In this document: piece after piece, positions 1-13,100 of the stretch | Numbering within the stretch: position 1 is the first letter of the stretch | Layout: every line of letters starts with the position of its first letter | Assembly: GCA_964035545.1 (NCBI GenBank) | Contig: OZ037767.1 | Span: 19,663,628 to 19,727,627 of the forward strand | Reading direction: 5' to 3' | DNA length: 64,000 nucleotides | Origin: Bugula neritina | Lineage: Eukaryota; Bryozoa; Gymnolaemata; Cheilostomatida; Bugulidae | Position numbers and translations under genes: made by a program | The notes under the pieces: generated by a model | What the model was told of the DNA's origin: nothing | Database searches by the model: none | What the model saw: only the letters and a program-made list of their open reading frames with translations

Positions 1-4
1 ATAG

Positions 5-1101
5 GTGGACAGATTCATGTTTGAAGGCGTCGAGCTTGACCTCCGCCAATCTTGTGCTGTATTTATTACAATGAACCCAGGCTATGCTGGGCGTACAGAG
101 CTGCCTGATAATCTAAAGGCTCTCTTCAGACCAGTGAGTAGGAGTTGTTTTGTCATGTTTTCCGATTTGCACCTTGTGATGACCATCTCTAAATGAATTG
201 TATTTAGAAAAAACTTGGTACAACTTTAAGCTGACAAAAGAAGTCGATTGACAAGGCTTTTCCCACAAAGATAATTTTCAAAACTTTCATCAATGATGGT
301 CGCTTTTTTATAACAATAAAATTATATTTTCCGGCCAGTGATTAAATGAGAGCTATGTATAGCCTATATTCACGACAACCACCTCATATAAATTACAGGT
401 GGCTATGATGGTGCCCGACTATGCTCTTATTGCTGAGATCTCGCTCTTCTCATTTGGTTTTTCTGATGCCAGAGTTCTGGCAAAGAAAATCACTTCTACC
501 TTCTCTCTTAGCTCTGAGCAACTCTCATCACAAGATCATTATGACTTTGGTGAGTGACTGTAGATTGATAAGATCATTATGACTTTGGTGAGTGACTGTA
601 GATTGGTAAGCTTATTAGTCGCCATTTCATGTGACAAAGATTAGTCATATCACTCATGAGACGTTTGCTCATTAAATGGCATCTGTTAGTTTAAAGTATA
701 ATTATTTCTAAAATTAAAATACAGTTGAAATGAAAAACTATGAAATCCTTTATCTTCAGTGCATAGATTTCATGATACATTCTTGGTTTAGGGAAATTTT
801 ATCATGTCCCTGTAGTTGTAATAATTGTAGTGTTTTTGTATGTGTAATAGTTGCAGTGTTTCTGTAATTGTTATAGTTATTGTGTTTCTGCAGGTAAGAC
901 CTGTATTCTGTGTATTTTTCAGGTATGAGAGCAGTCAAGTCTGTGATATCAGCCGCAGGTAACCTGAAAAGACAGAACCCTACAATGAGTGAGGAGTTGA
1001 TTTGTCTGCGGGCTATCAGAGACGTCAATGTGCCCAAGTTCCTTATGGAAGATCTTAAGCTGTTTACTGGCATCGTCAGTGATCTCTTCCCTAATATCAA
1101 G
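5..1101 (+). CDS. DNAH1: DNAH1 exons 1-3: end of AAA1 and AAA1-AAA2 linker
   Basis: Exon 1 carries [18 protein letters not shown], the AAA1 segment shared by all dynein heavy chains downstream of Walker B. An in-frame TAG at 2-4 means the exon must start by splicing after the AG at 3-4, so position 5 is its first base. Exon 2 (399-549) continues with the [19 protein letters not shown] segment. Exon 3 (923-1101) holds [13 protein letters not shown]. The end of exon 2 and its donor are duplicated in tandem in the following intron. Splice assignment is firm because the translation is continuous across every junction. Confidence 0.88.
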
Positions 1102-4100
1102 GTGTGAAAAATCATAGAACTTAGGCCACAGTCTGAACTCTGACACCAATATAAAATAAGTAGCAAAATAACAATATAATTTAGTAGTTTCGTGTTTTAC
1201 ATTTTGATTGGCCAATAATATTTTAGGAAGAGCCAATTGACTATGGAGAACTAGAATCGGCGCTGAGAAAGCAATGCCTAAAACTACACTTGAAGGATGT
1301 AGACTTGTTCATACACAAGTGTATTCAGTTGTACGAGACAACGGTGGTACGACATGGCCTCATGTTGGTTGGCCCTACTGGTTCCGGTAAAACTAAGGTA
1401 ACTCGTCATGATAATTCATATTCAACTTTTGGGCAATTGTTGTTATACTTTTGTGTTTGAGTGTTGCTATCACTGCGTTTTCATTGCATTGAATGGATTC
1501 CTACAAATCACTTGACAATGGATTTGTGGTTGTGGTAGTATTCAATTGACACTATGCCCATGCATTGAATGATAAATTCATTGCATAATGTGAACTAAAT
1601 GCCAATAGCTAAAAAATTGTGCTTAGAAAGTGATTTTAACACAATTATTTTGATGACTTGCTTGTATAATGTGAAAAATGGAAGAAATTGTTAGATTGGT
1701 TTTCATTGAAAGTCGTGAACATGTAAAGGCATTTCAATTGACCCTTTTCTGTCAGGTTTTTAAAGTTTACTATTCCATAGCTTGTTATCTGGATAATTTA
1801 CACTAAAAAAAACCGAGTGTGTCTACTAAGGATAAGAAATATAGCATGCGTTTACTTCTTTATTTTTTATAACTCTGCTAGTTGTTAATTTTGATGCTGA
1901 TAATATTTATATGTTGCAGTGCTATGAAGTGCTGAAGAACGCACAGACATCCTTGAATGGAGTAGAGTCACCTTCTGGAGACCTGTTTGTGCCCACCCAC
2001 AGCTATGTGTTGAATCCTAAGTCTATCACTATGGGCCAGCTGTATGGAGAGTTTGATCTCATGACCCATGAATGGTGGGTAGATAATGTTTAATGCTGTC
2101 AGATTACATAATCCGATATTCTGACAGAAAGGGTGTTAGTTTCTTTTTATTGCTATACCCAAAAGTTTTTTTTACAAAATTTAATTAACCAGATTGTACA
2201 CATTGAATTTTATGTTAGACAGGCATACTGTTTCATTATAAAAATTAAACGACTTAGTGTGACCATTCAATTTTTACGAGATGCCGGGCTAGTAATTTTA
2301 AAGTTGAAACATAGCTTGTATTACTCTGTTGTAACTTCTAATAATTTAACATGGTTTTTATTGCCTTGTTGTATCTACTGCTGTAACAGGGTCTATATTG
2401 CTGTAAAAGAGACTCGAATGCTGTAAAAGGGTCTGTGCTGCTGTAAAACAATTCTGGATGTTGTATTGTAGGACTGATGGTATTCTCTCAACACTCATCA
2501 GACTGGGTTGTGCTGCCGATGACGTTGACAAGAGGTGGTTTGTGTTTGATGGGCCAGTAGACGCTGTCTGGATTGAGAACATGAACACCGTACTGGATGA
2601 TAACAAGAAACTCTGTCTTAGCTCTGGAGAGATCATCAAACTTACTAATGTATGTACACCTTCTCTACAACCTTGTATAAACTTACTAATGTATGTACAC
2701 ATTCTCTCCAGTATCTGTACAAACTACATGATGTTGCATAACTAATACATTGAATGGCAATACTGGTTGATACTCAATCTCTTGGAGATTTTCAATTTGT
2801 ATGCACATAACATTCTAGTTTTCTTTCTATTCCTTACCACATATATTACTGAGTTTCAACATATAACCCTTACCTACATCATTTAGATTGCGTTTCTTGC
2901 AGGCTATGACTATGATGTTTGAAGTTCAGGATTTAGCAGTTGCCTCCCCTGCTACTGTGTCTAGATGCGGTATGGTTTATTTGGAACCTGGAAATCTTGG
3001 ACTGGAGCCATTTGTGGATTGTTACTTGAAGTGTCTTCCTGACCTCATTTATCCGTTCAAGGACAAGTTCAAGACTCTGTTTGACCAGTTTATGGAGGTG
3101 AGAGTATATCTGTATATAATACTGTAAGGTGAGAGTATATATTATACTGTAAGGTGAGAGTATATTATACTGTAAGGTGAGAGTATATTATACTGTAAGG
3201 TGAGAGTATATTATACTGTAAGGTGAGAGTATATTATACTGTAAGGTGAGAGTATATTATACTGTAAGGTGAGAGTATATTATACTGTAAGGTGAGAGTA
3301 TACTATACTGTAAGGTGAGAGTATACTATACTGTAAGGTGAGAGTATATTATACTGTAAGGTGAGAGTATATTATACTGTAAGGTGAGAGTATATTATAC
3401 TGTAAGGTGAGAGTATATTATACTGTAAGGTGAGAGTATATTATACTGTAAGGTGAGAGTATATTATACTGTAAGGTGAGAGTATATTATACTGTAAGGT
3501 GAGAGTATATTATACTGTAAGGTGAGAGTATATTATACTGTAAGGTGAGAGTATACTATACTGTAAGGTGAGAGTATACTATACTGTAAGGTGAGAGTAT
3601 ATTATACTGTAAGGTGAGAGTATATTATACTGTAAGGTGAGAGTATATTATACTGTAAGGTGAGAGTATATTATACTGTAAGGTGAGAGTATATTATACT
3701 GTAAGGTGAGAGTATACTATACTGTAAGGTGAGAGTATACTATACTGTAAGGTGAGAGTATATTATACTGTAAGGTGAGAGTATATTATACTGTAAGGTG
3801 AGAGTATATTATACTGTAAGGTGAGAGTATATTATACTGTAAGGTGAGAGTATATATTATACTGTAAGGTGAGAGTATATTATACTGTAAGGTGAGAGTA
3901 TATATTATACTGTAAGGTGAGAGTATATTATACTGTAAGGTGAGAGTATATTATACTGTAAGGTGAGAGTATATTATACTGTAAGGTGAGAGTATATATT
4001 ATACTGTAAGGTGAGAGTATATTATACTGTAAGGTGAGAGTATACTATACTGTAAGGTGAGAGTATTTCTGTTGCAGCCTGCCATCCAGTTTGTACGAAA

Positions 4101-7100
4101 GAACACCACAGAAATTGTTGGCACAGTTGATAGCAGTCTTGTGTTAAGCCTGTTCAAGATGATAGACTGTTTCCTCTCCCCTTACGTACCTAAAGAGGTA
4201 AGAAGCTCAAGCTATATTTTAACTTTGACATTTCAAAGACTTTCTTCAACCTTTTAGCTGCATTTACACCTTTTTACCAGTTGTTAATTTCTACTTTTGT
4301 ATTTGCAACTCAACATGTAGCTGAGCAGTTTTGCATTTCTCCTGTTAGACTATTTTTGTTAAAATGTAGTTACTGTAATTTCGTAGTTTTAAAGTTCTTT
4401 TTTTCTCATAACAGATTTTGATATTAGGCTCAGATCCTAATGCACCAGTTTGTGTAAGTTTGAGACCGTATCACTGGCAACCCTTCTCTCTGCATGCAAA
4501 CATTATGTTACATCATGTGCCATTGCGCCCAAACAAAGTTTTGCATGTTGTCATATGAGTTTATACTTGTTGTCCTACAATTCAGGGTTCATTGAAAAGT
4601 TCGCTTTACTCTGATACATTCCCAAAACTGGTTTGCATCGAAACTGCATAATAAATTTGAGACACGATTTTATATAAAATATGATAACTGTTCTAAAAGA
4701 TAAATCAATTTCATTTTCCTTTTTTCTATATCTGTATAAATTGTTTAATTGTGATTTTGATAGTAAAGTTTTTCATATCGTATAACATAACCACTCTGGT
4801 GGTTGTAGTACTGTGCCATGGTTATGAGTTGCATACTGATTATGTATTGTGTTGTCATCTAGTGTACATATATTCATGCTGTTATATTTTACTGTAATGC
4901 ATATAGCGATACTACGGCAACCAATCGTACAAGGTAACCACTGAATCTCTTGCTAGTTGAAACTTATTATTTCTGTGTTTTGTTCACGAGGGTGTTGGTT
5001 ATTACTAGTATTTTATTATGTTATAAGAATGTCTGTAAACTCATAAACCTTTTCTTTCAGTTCTCTGTTTAGTAAACTTTGAAAATTGTATTATCCAAAT
5101 ACTTAGTTGTTTGCTAGATCCGGGAGGAGGAAGGGCGGTACTAGCTACACCCGTATCAGAGTTTTTCTGATAGACAGTTAGGTTTTTCAGGCTGCAAAGT
5201 CATGTGAAAACACACTGCAACATGTTTAGCAAGCATATTATCTTTTACTAGTATAAGCATATTATTAAACTAAGTGTAGTTTGGCTACTATAACTTCTGT
5301 CTCTCTACTTGACTTCATCTACCTACCTAGCTAGATACTTGCATGCTAGCATCATCATCTTTCTAGAAAGTTCTTTTAATGGGCGAAATGGTCTACAAAT
5401 ATTTTCTCAAGAGACAAAATGGTACCAACTTTAACTGCTTCCATGTATAACTAGAAAATGCCTTAGTAGCTATGCTAGAATTAGTTTATGGTTCAAGTAT
5501 GTCAATCGCAGCCACTGGCGTGATGTTTGTTGAATGTTACACCTTTTTGTTTCTGTTGATGTGTTAAAAGTGAATAGGTATACTCACTATAATTGAATGA
5601 ACTGATTGTAGGAACCAATACAGATTCCACAAGAGAGATTGGACCGGATTGGAGAGCTGATTGAACCGTGGTTTATATTCTCTCTTCTCTGGTCTGTTGG
5701 GGGAACTGTAGACAATAATGGCAGGAAGAAGTTTGATGCATATCTTAGAGAGCAGATGAAAGAGCATTCGGTTGGTGTATAGAGTCTATTCCACATATTA
5801 ATTGGTGACAACTAGAATTTTTACAATATCTTTGCTAATTGCGCGTTATCAATAGATATCTGAAATGGTGAACACAATGCGATAAGTTACAACAGTAATT
5901 AATTCCTTTTATCTTGGTGTGATTTTTTATTTATCTGCTAGAATTTTTTTAATGTATTTCTTTTTTTATTTTATCTGCTAGCAATTTAGTTTATTTTAAT
6001 TCCTTTATTTTTGTGCTAGTTTATATACATATATATTATAGCAAATATCAATGTGACATATCGCAATACAAAATTTTTAAGATCACATTATGACAAAAGT
6101 AACATTTGTAATTATGTTATACATGTATAGTCTTATTGAAAACACTTTCTTTTATCATTGAGTACCTGGTTATCTTTACTTCAGCCACTACTACTTGCAA
6201 ATTAATAGCAGTATTGCTAGTAATAAAAATGATTATTTATATTATTGCTAGTATCACTATTTATGGTGGTTATATTAGCATTACTACTTGTATTAGTAAT
6301 AGCATTAGTAAGAAGCTTTACTTACTATTACTTTATGGCAAATATTTTAACCATACCATTTTTCGTCGTGTTGTACACTACAATGTGTGTATTGTAATAT
6401 TGTAGTAGACTGTAACATATTTTATGTCAGCATTTGTTTGCGGGACATTTATTGGACAGTATGTGCCTGAGTTATACTCTGCAGTCTTTCAACTTTGTTG
6501 TTATAGATCGGGTTGCAGTTCCCAGAGCAAGGACTTGTCTATGACTACAAGCTAAATGATGCCGGGCTGACTAGTGCCAACATGGATGATGGTGAAGATG
6601 ACGATGACGCCAACAACAAAAAGGAAAAGGTCTGTTTTAGATTTTTAGTTCATTCTACAATTTTGTTAAAGATCTTTATTTATTCTTACACTTAGCGAGA
6701 GAAATGGAATATTGTAGAAACTAAGAAAAAGTTTGTGTTCTTATTGAAAAAATGGCAAAAGAAGTTGTGTTACTAAGAAATTTTTAGCTTATGCCCCAAC
6801 TCAAAATTTTATATATAAAGGCAATTAAAAATCTAGGCTATTAAAGCTTCTCCATTATTGGCTACCACACTTATATGTTAGTTTGGTCTGAATACTACAA
6901 TAAAAGTGTTAAATTATACAGGATGTTTGTTGGCAAAACTGGATGCATGGTCTAGAGAAGTTTGAGGTGCCGGCCGAGGCTAAATTCTCTGATATCATCG
7001 TACCGACACTGGATACAATCAGGAACTCTTTCATCCTGGAGAAACTTTTGACTAACAATAAAACTGTGAGTAGTAAAATAGCTAGTGACTAATAACTAGC

Positions 7101-10100
7101 AACTAATAACTGATAACTAATAACAGCTGCTGTGGCCACATAGACATTTAATTTAAGACTATAAAATGTTTGTATAAAAGTATTGTAAATTGTCTGTTAC
7201 AAATTTAGTAATAATAGTAACTCTCATTATGGTATGTATATGGAATATATAAGTAAGGCATACTGTAAGCTTCTTATAGATCACTTACTCATTTTTTTTA
7301 GGTTTTGTGCGTCGGCCCCACCGGTACTGGAAAATCATTGGCTATATCAGATAAACTAATCAACGGCATGCCGAGTCAGTATGTCCCAGAATTCATTGTC
7401 TTCTCAGCCAAAACCTCTGCCAATCAGACTCAAGATCTGATTGATGGTAAGCTAGACAAACGAAGGAAGGGAGTGTTCGGGCCCCCTTTGGGAAAACAGA
7501 TGGTGTTCTTCATTGATGATTTGAACATGCCGGCTCTAGAGGTCTATGGCGCTCAGCCTCCTATTGAACTCATCAGACAATGGTGTGACTTTAAAGGATG
7601 GTATGACAGAAAGGCTATTGGTAAGAATTACATCACAGTGCTTGATACTATCATATGATCTGTTAAAATAAAATACTTTTCTGTAAAACTACTTAATAGC
7701 AGTTTAGAAAAAGTAGAAGGTATAATATATATTGTCAACAATTGACTTGTACATCACAACAGCTTATGCCAGTTCAGGTGACAAAAAAGTATATGCACTA
7801 AATAGTAAAGCATTACTACTAACGCAGACTAATCGCCTGAGTTACTAGTTGGGTTGGGATTTAAGGGTTTGGGTGGGAATGTGGGTTGGGAAAATTTAAC
7901 ATCAGTGTGCTATTTTTACCTACTTTGCTATTTGTGCCATTATTACCTGTGGCATTTTTACCTGTGACATTTTTACTGGACACCAACTCTGACTAATTAC
8001 AACGTGTCGAAGTTAATTGTTTGTTGCTTCTAAGGTGACTTCCGAAACCTGGTTGATGTTAACTTTGTGGCTGCCATGGGGCCACCTGGTGGTGGGCGTA
8101 ACCCCGTGACTCCTCGTCTTATGCGACATTTCAACTTCCTGTCTTTTACTGAGTTGGAAGATGAATCACAGATTAAGATCTTTGGAACTATTCTGCAGTC
8201 CTGGACATGTGAGTTTGTTAGTTAGTAGAAAGGTTTACTGACTACTCTACAGTAACTATAAGCATCACTCGGTCAGCTTCAGTTGTTAGAATTAGAACAA
8301 TTAGTGTGTTTATTCGATCAACTGTATTACAGGTAGTTTATAGTTGAATGTAGTTGGAACTAACAACTAAACAATTCTTAATTTACCATTTAATGTGTAA
8401 AATGATACGGAGTGATAACTGAAGCTGATGTTTTAGATGGAAAATGTTTACGGCAACTTTTAAGCACAATATTTTTACTAACACAAAGTTCTTTAATCAC
8501 ATACTACTATCAATTATATAATTAAACAATTTTTTTGCTATGTATAATCGTTATGCTTTATGATTCCAGCTCAAGCCCCGCCCATTGTCGAACACAATAT
8601 CCAGCTTACAAAGACTACAATGTCAGTCTATTCTACAATCACCAACACTCTTTTACCTACACCAGCAAAGAGCCATTACACTTTCAACCTGCGAGATCTG
8701 AGCAAAGTCTTCCAGGGAATTCTCATGTTTAACCCAACAAATATGCCAGTTAGTTTCATGCTGTCTGCATATACTACATTACAGTGTAACTTGAACTTAT
8801 CACTTATTAAGTCAAGCATGTCAATGGAGTAGATGTGGTCTAGGGGTTAGAGCGCTGGCTCAGTAAACACAAGGTCATGGGTTCCATACCCAGTTAAGGC
8901 CATTGGTGATGTTAGTAAGAGTATCCAGTCATAAATGCTCCTGTGTGACATATGAATAAGTCCTTAGCTCGATTTCACGAACCCTTTTCATCAGGGGTTT
9001 CTCAAAGGGATAATAACTATAAAGTTGCATGAATTTGTTGTTAAGTCAATCGCATCACTACGAGAAAATTACATATAAATTTGTCCTTCTGTTATTCTTA
9101 GGACCTGCCAGCACTACTTAGACTCTGGTACCACGAGAGTTGTCGGGTTTTCCAAGATCGTCTCGTCAATAATGAAGACAGGCAGTGGTTTGATGATCTG
9201 TGCAAACAGAAGATGAAGGAAGACTTTAGCCAGGAGTTTGAGGAGGTGGTGGTCCAGTCCCCCTTACTCTACGGGGATTTCATGACTGGGGACACAGGCA
9301 CTTATGATGAGATTGTTGATCACACTAAAGTATGTCATCTTTGAACAGCTAATTATTAAAATATTGTGGACCACTTTTCGTTTTGCTATTTCTCTAAATT
9401 ATTTCGACTCTATAAATATGTCACACTCAATAACACAATAACAACTAGCATGCCACACCAGTTGTTGTGAACCAATGAAATCAATATCAATATTATCTGC
9501 TGAAACTTGCAGATGGTGAAGGTCATTGATGAGTTCCTGGATGACTATAACCAAGTCAACACGGCGCAGATGAAGCTAGTTCTGTTCAATGACGCTGTGC
9601 GCCACGTCTGCAGAATTGGGAGAATTGTCAGACAGCCTCTGGGCAACGCCCTTCTACTTGGCATGGGAGGTGAGAGCCTGAAAATAGTGTTGACTTATAA
9701 AGTTTTCAGCTACTATAAAATAGCATTACATGACGCATTATAAAATGATATACCTTATGCTATGATCAGTAAGTGTGCAAGTCAGTACCACTTTGGCATA
9801 TATATAATTCATTTTATTTAATCATTATTCTTTGGTGTTTTACATCATGTTACGGTTCAATGTGCTTCTCTGTAGGCAGCGGCAGGCAATCTCTTACTCG
9901 TCTGGCAGCGCATATTGCCGACTTCACCTGTTTTCAAATTGAGCTGAGCAAAAACTATGGTATGACCGAGTGGAGAGACGACCTCAAGAAGGTCATGCTA
10001 CAAGCAGGTCTCGAGAGCAAAGCAACGGTCTTCCTGTTCAGCGACACGCAGGTATGTAACTTCTTACAGGAGAGCATAATTCCCTACAGGAGAGCATAAA

Positions 10101-13100
10101 TATTCACAGGAGAGCATAACTATTTACAGGAGAGCATTTCTCTTTAGAAGAGATCATAACTCCTTACATGAAAGCACAACTCCTTACAGGAGAGCACGAC
10201 TCCTTACAGGAGAGCATAACTACTTTGCATCACACCACAGTGTGATAAGCCACTATTGGTTAACTATTCCAGTAAAAAAAACCTAACAATCAAGTAACTG
10301 ATAAATTCTAAGGCGGGTGTAATAGAAGCGTTTATGTTTGCATGCTCTATCATGCTACAGTTGCATTCCTGGAAGATATCACACAATTTTTATTTGATTA
10401 GTCATATAAATGTTTAATTTATAATTATGCATATGAGAATAAATAAGAGATGGGAGAAAGTGTTTAAAAGCACTACCCACTAGATAATTGCTACACAGTA
10501 GTATTTCTGTACTGTAGATAAAGTCCGAGTCCTTCCTTGAAGATATTAACAACATTCTCAATGCTGGTGACGTCCCAAACATCTACTCCTTTGACGAGTT
10601 GGACCAGATCTATACAGCCATGAAGCCTATAGTCCAAGATGCAGGCCAGCAGCCAACTAAAACTAACTTGTTCTCAGCCTACACTAAGCGTGTCAAGGCT
10701 AATCTACACACCGTCATCACAATGAGGTTAGCGGCAGCAGCAGCAGCAACTCCTCATTCTGTTGTATTATCACAATGGATATTTGATAGTATGAATTTTG
10801 AAAGGCTGTTTTTCACCTGGAACTTTTACACATCTTTAAACAACACAACATTTTTTTCAATCTTATTAACTAATAAGAGTTTTATGGCATAGAAATGCAA
10901 GGGTGTCTCTCTAATGCATTACTTAGTGAATTGTTGAGACACTCTGTGAACATGTCTATCTACATCACAGAATATTTCTGCATAGTACACACAATATTAT
11001 GTTGGTTATAATTAACAAATCTCTTTTTAAAGCCACAACGAAGTGCGAGGTGACAGGAGATCTTTTCAATAGCATTTTGTGGATTGAAATCAACCTTTTG
11101 CCATAGTTAAGGTCAATCTACATGCATATATTCACTTAATCATAAAAATCTTATTCATACAGTTTTACAGTTTGCTTTTATCAAACAAGAAGGTGCTCTG
11201 GTAGAATTTCTAGGCCGAGTGTTTTTGTTTACTTGTTGGTGGAATACTAATTTAGTAGTGCTATTTGGAGTTATCTTCTCTATAGAGTATTCACCACTTA
11301 TGTGTGTCTGTAGCCCTATAGGGGAAGTATTCACCACTCATGTGTGTCTGTAGCCCTATAGGGGAGGTATTCACCACTCATGTGTGTCTGTAGCCCTATA
11401 GGGGAGGTATTCACCACTCATGTGTGTCTGTAGCCCTATAGGGGAGGTATTCACCACTCATGTGTGTCTGTAGCCCTATAGGGGAGGTATTCACCACTTA
11501 TGTGTGTCTGTAGCCCTATAGGGGAGGTATTCACCACTCATGTGTGTCTGTAGCCCTATAGGGGAGGTATTCAGAGCTCATGTGTGTCTGTAGTCCTATA
11601 GGGGAGGTATTCAGAGCTCATGTGTATCTGTAGCCCTATAGGGGAGGTATTCAGAGCTCATGTGTATCTGTAGCCCTATAGGGGAGGTATTCACCACTTA
11701 TGTGTGTCTGTAGCCCTATAGGGGAGGTATTCACCACTCATGTGTGTCTGTAGCCCTATAGGGGAGGTATTCACCACTCATGTGTGTCTGTAGCCCTATA
11801 GGGGAGGTATTCACCACTCATGTGTGTCTGTAGCCCTATAGGGGAGGTATTCAGAGCTCATGTGTATCTGTAGCCCTATAGGGGAGGTATTCACCACTCA
11901 TGTGTGTCTGTAGTCCTATAGGGGAGGTATTCACCACTCATGTGTGTCTGTAGCCCTATAAGAAAAGTATTCACCACTTATGTGTGTCTGTAGTCCTATA
12001 GGGGAGGTATTCAGAGCTCATGTGTATCTGTAGCCCTATAGGGGAGGTATTCAGAGCTCATGTGTATCTGTAGCCCTATAGGGGAGGTATTCACCACTTA
12101 TGTGTGTCTGTAGCCCTATAGGGGAGGTATTCACCACTCATGTGTGTCTGTAGCCCTATAGGGGAGGTATTCACCACTCATGTGTGTCTGTAGCCCTATA
12201 GGGGAGGTATTCAGAGCTCATGTGTATCTGTAGCCCTATAGGGGAGGTATTCACCACTCATGTGTGTCTGTAGTCCTATCGGGGAGGTATTCACCACTCA
12301 TGTGTGTCTGTAGCCCTATAAGAAAAGTATTCACCACTTATGTGTGTCTGTAGTCCTATAGGGGAGGTATTCACCACTCATGTGTATCTGTAGCCCTATA
12401 GGGGAGGTATTCAGAGCTCATGTGTATCTGTAGCCCTATAGGGGAGGTATTCAGAGCTCATGTGTATCTGTAGCCCTATAGGGGAGGTATTCAGAGCTCA
12501 TGTGTATCTGTAGCCCTATAGGGGAGGTATTCACCACTTATGTGTGTCTGTAGCCCTATAGGGGAGGTATTCACCACTTATGTGTGTCTGTAGTCCTATA
12601 GAGGAAGTATTCACCACTTATGTGCGTCTGTAGTCCTATAGGGGAGGTATTCACCACTTATGTGTGTCTGTAGTCCTATAGGGGAAGTATTCACCACTCA
12701 TGTGTGTCTGTAGTCCTATAGGGGAGGTATTCAGAGCCCGCCTGCGACAGTTCCCGGCGCTGGTAAACTGCTGCACCATTGACTGGTTCTCTCCCTGGCC
12801 ACAAGAAGCTCTACAGTCTGTTGCCTGGAGATTCCTTGGAGATCTCATTGATCTTGATGAACGAAGCAACATTGACGGAATCGTAAGTTTTACTTCTTTC
12901 TTCATTTTAGTATTTTTTCTGTTGACTATATTATACATGTTAATAGTATATCTGTTGACTATATCGTACATGTTACTAGCACATCTGTTGAATATATTAT
13001 ATATGTTACTAGCACATCTGTTGAATATATTATATATGTTACTAGCACATCTGTTGAATATATTATACATGTTACTAGTATATCTGTTAACTATAGTGGA

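Noticed and set aside
756-1236. 136- and 95-codon - strand frames
   Set aside because: Antisense to DNAH1 exon 3 and its flanks; no conserved content.
8831-8905. Functional tRNA gene
   Set aside because: A- and B-box-like motifs are present, but the acceptor and anticodon arms do not pair.
11281-12740. CRISPR-like regular repeat array
   Set aside because: Repeats are contiguous 40-bp units with no unique spacers, inside a eukaryotic intron.
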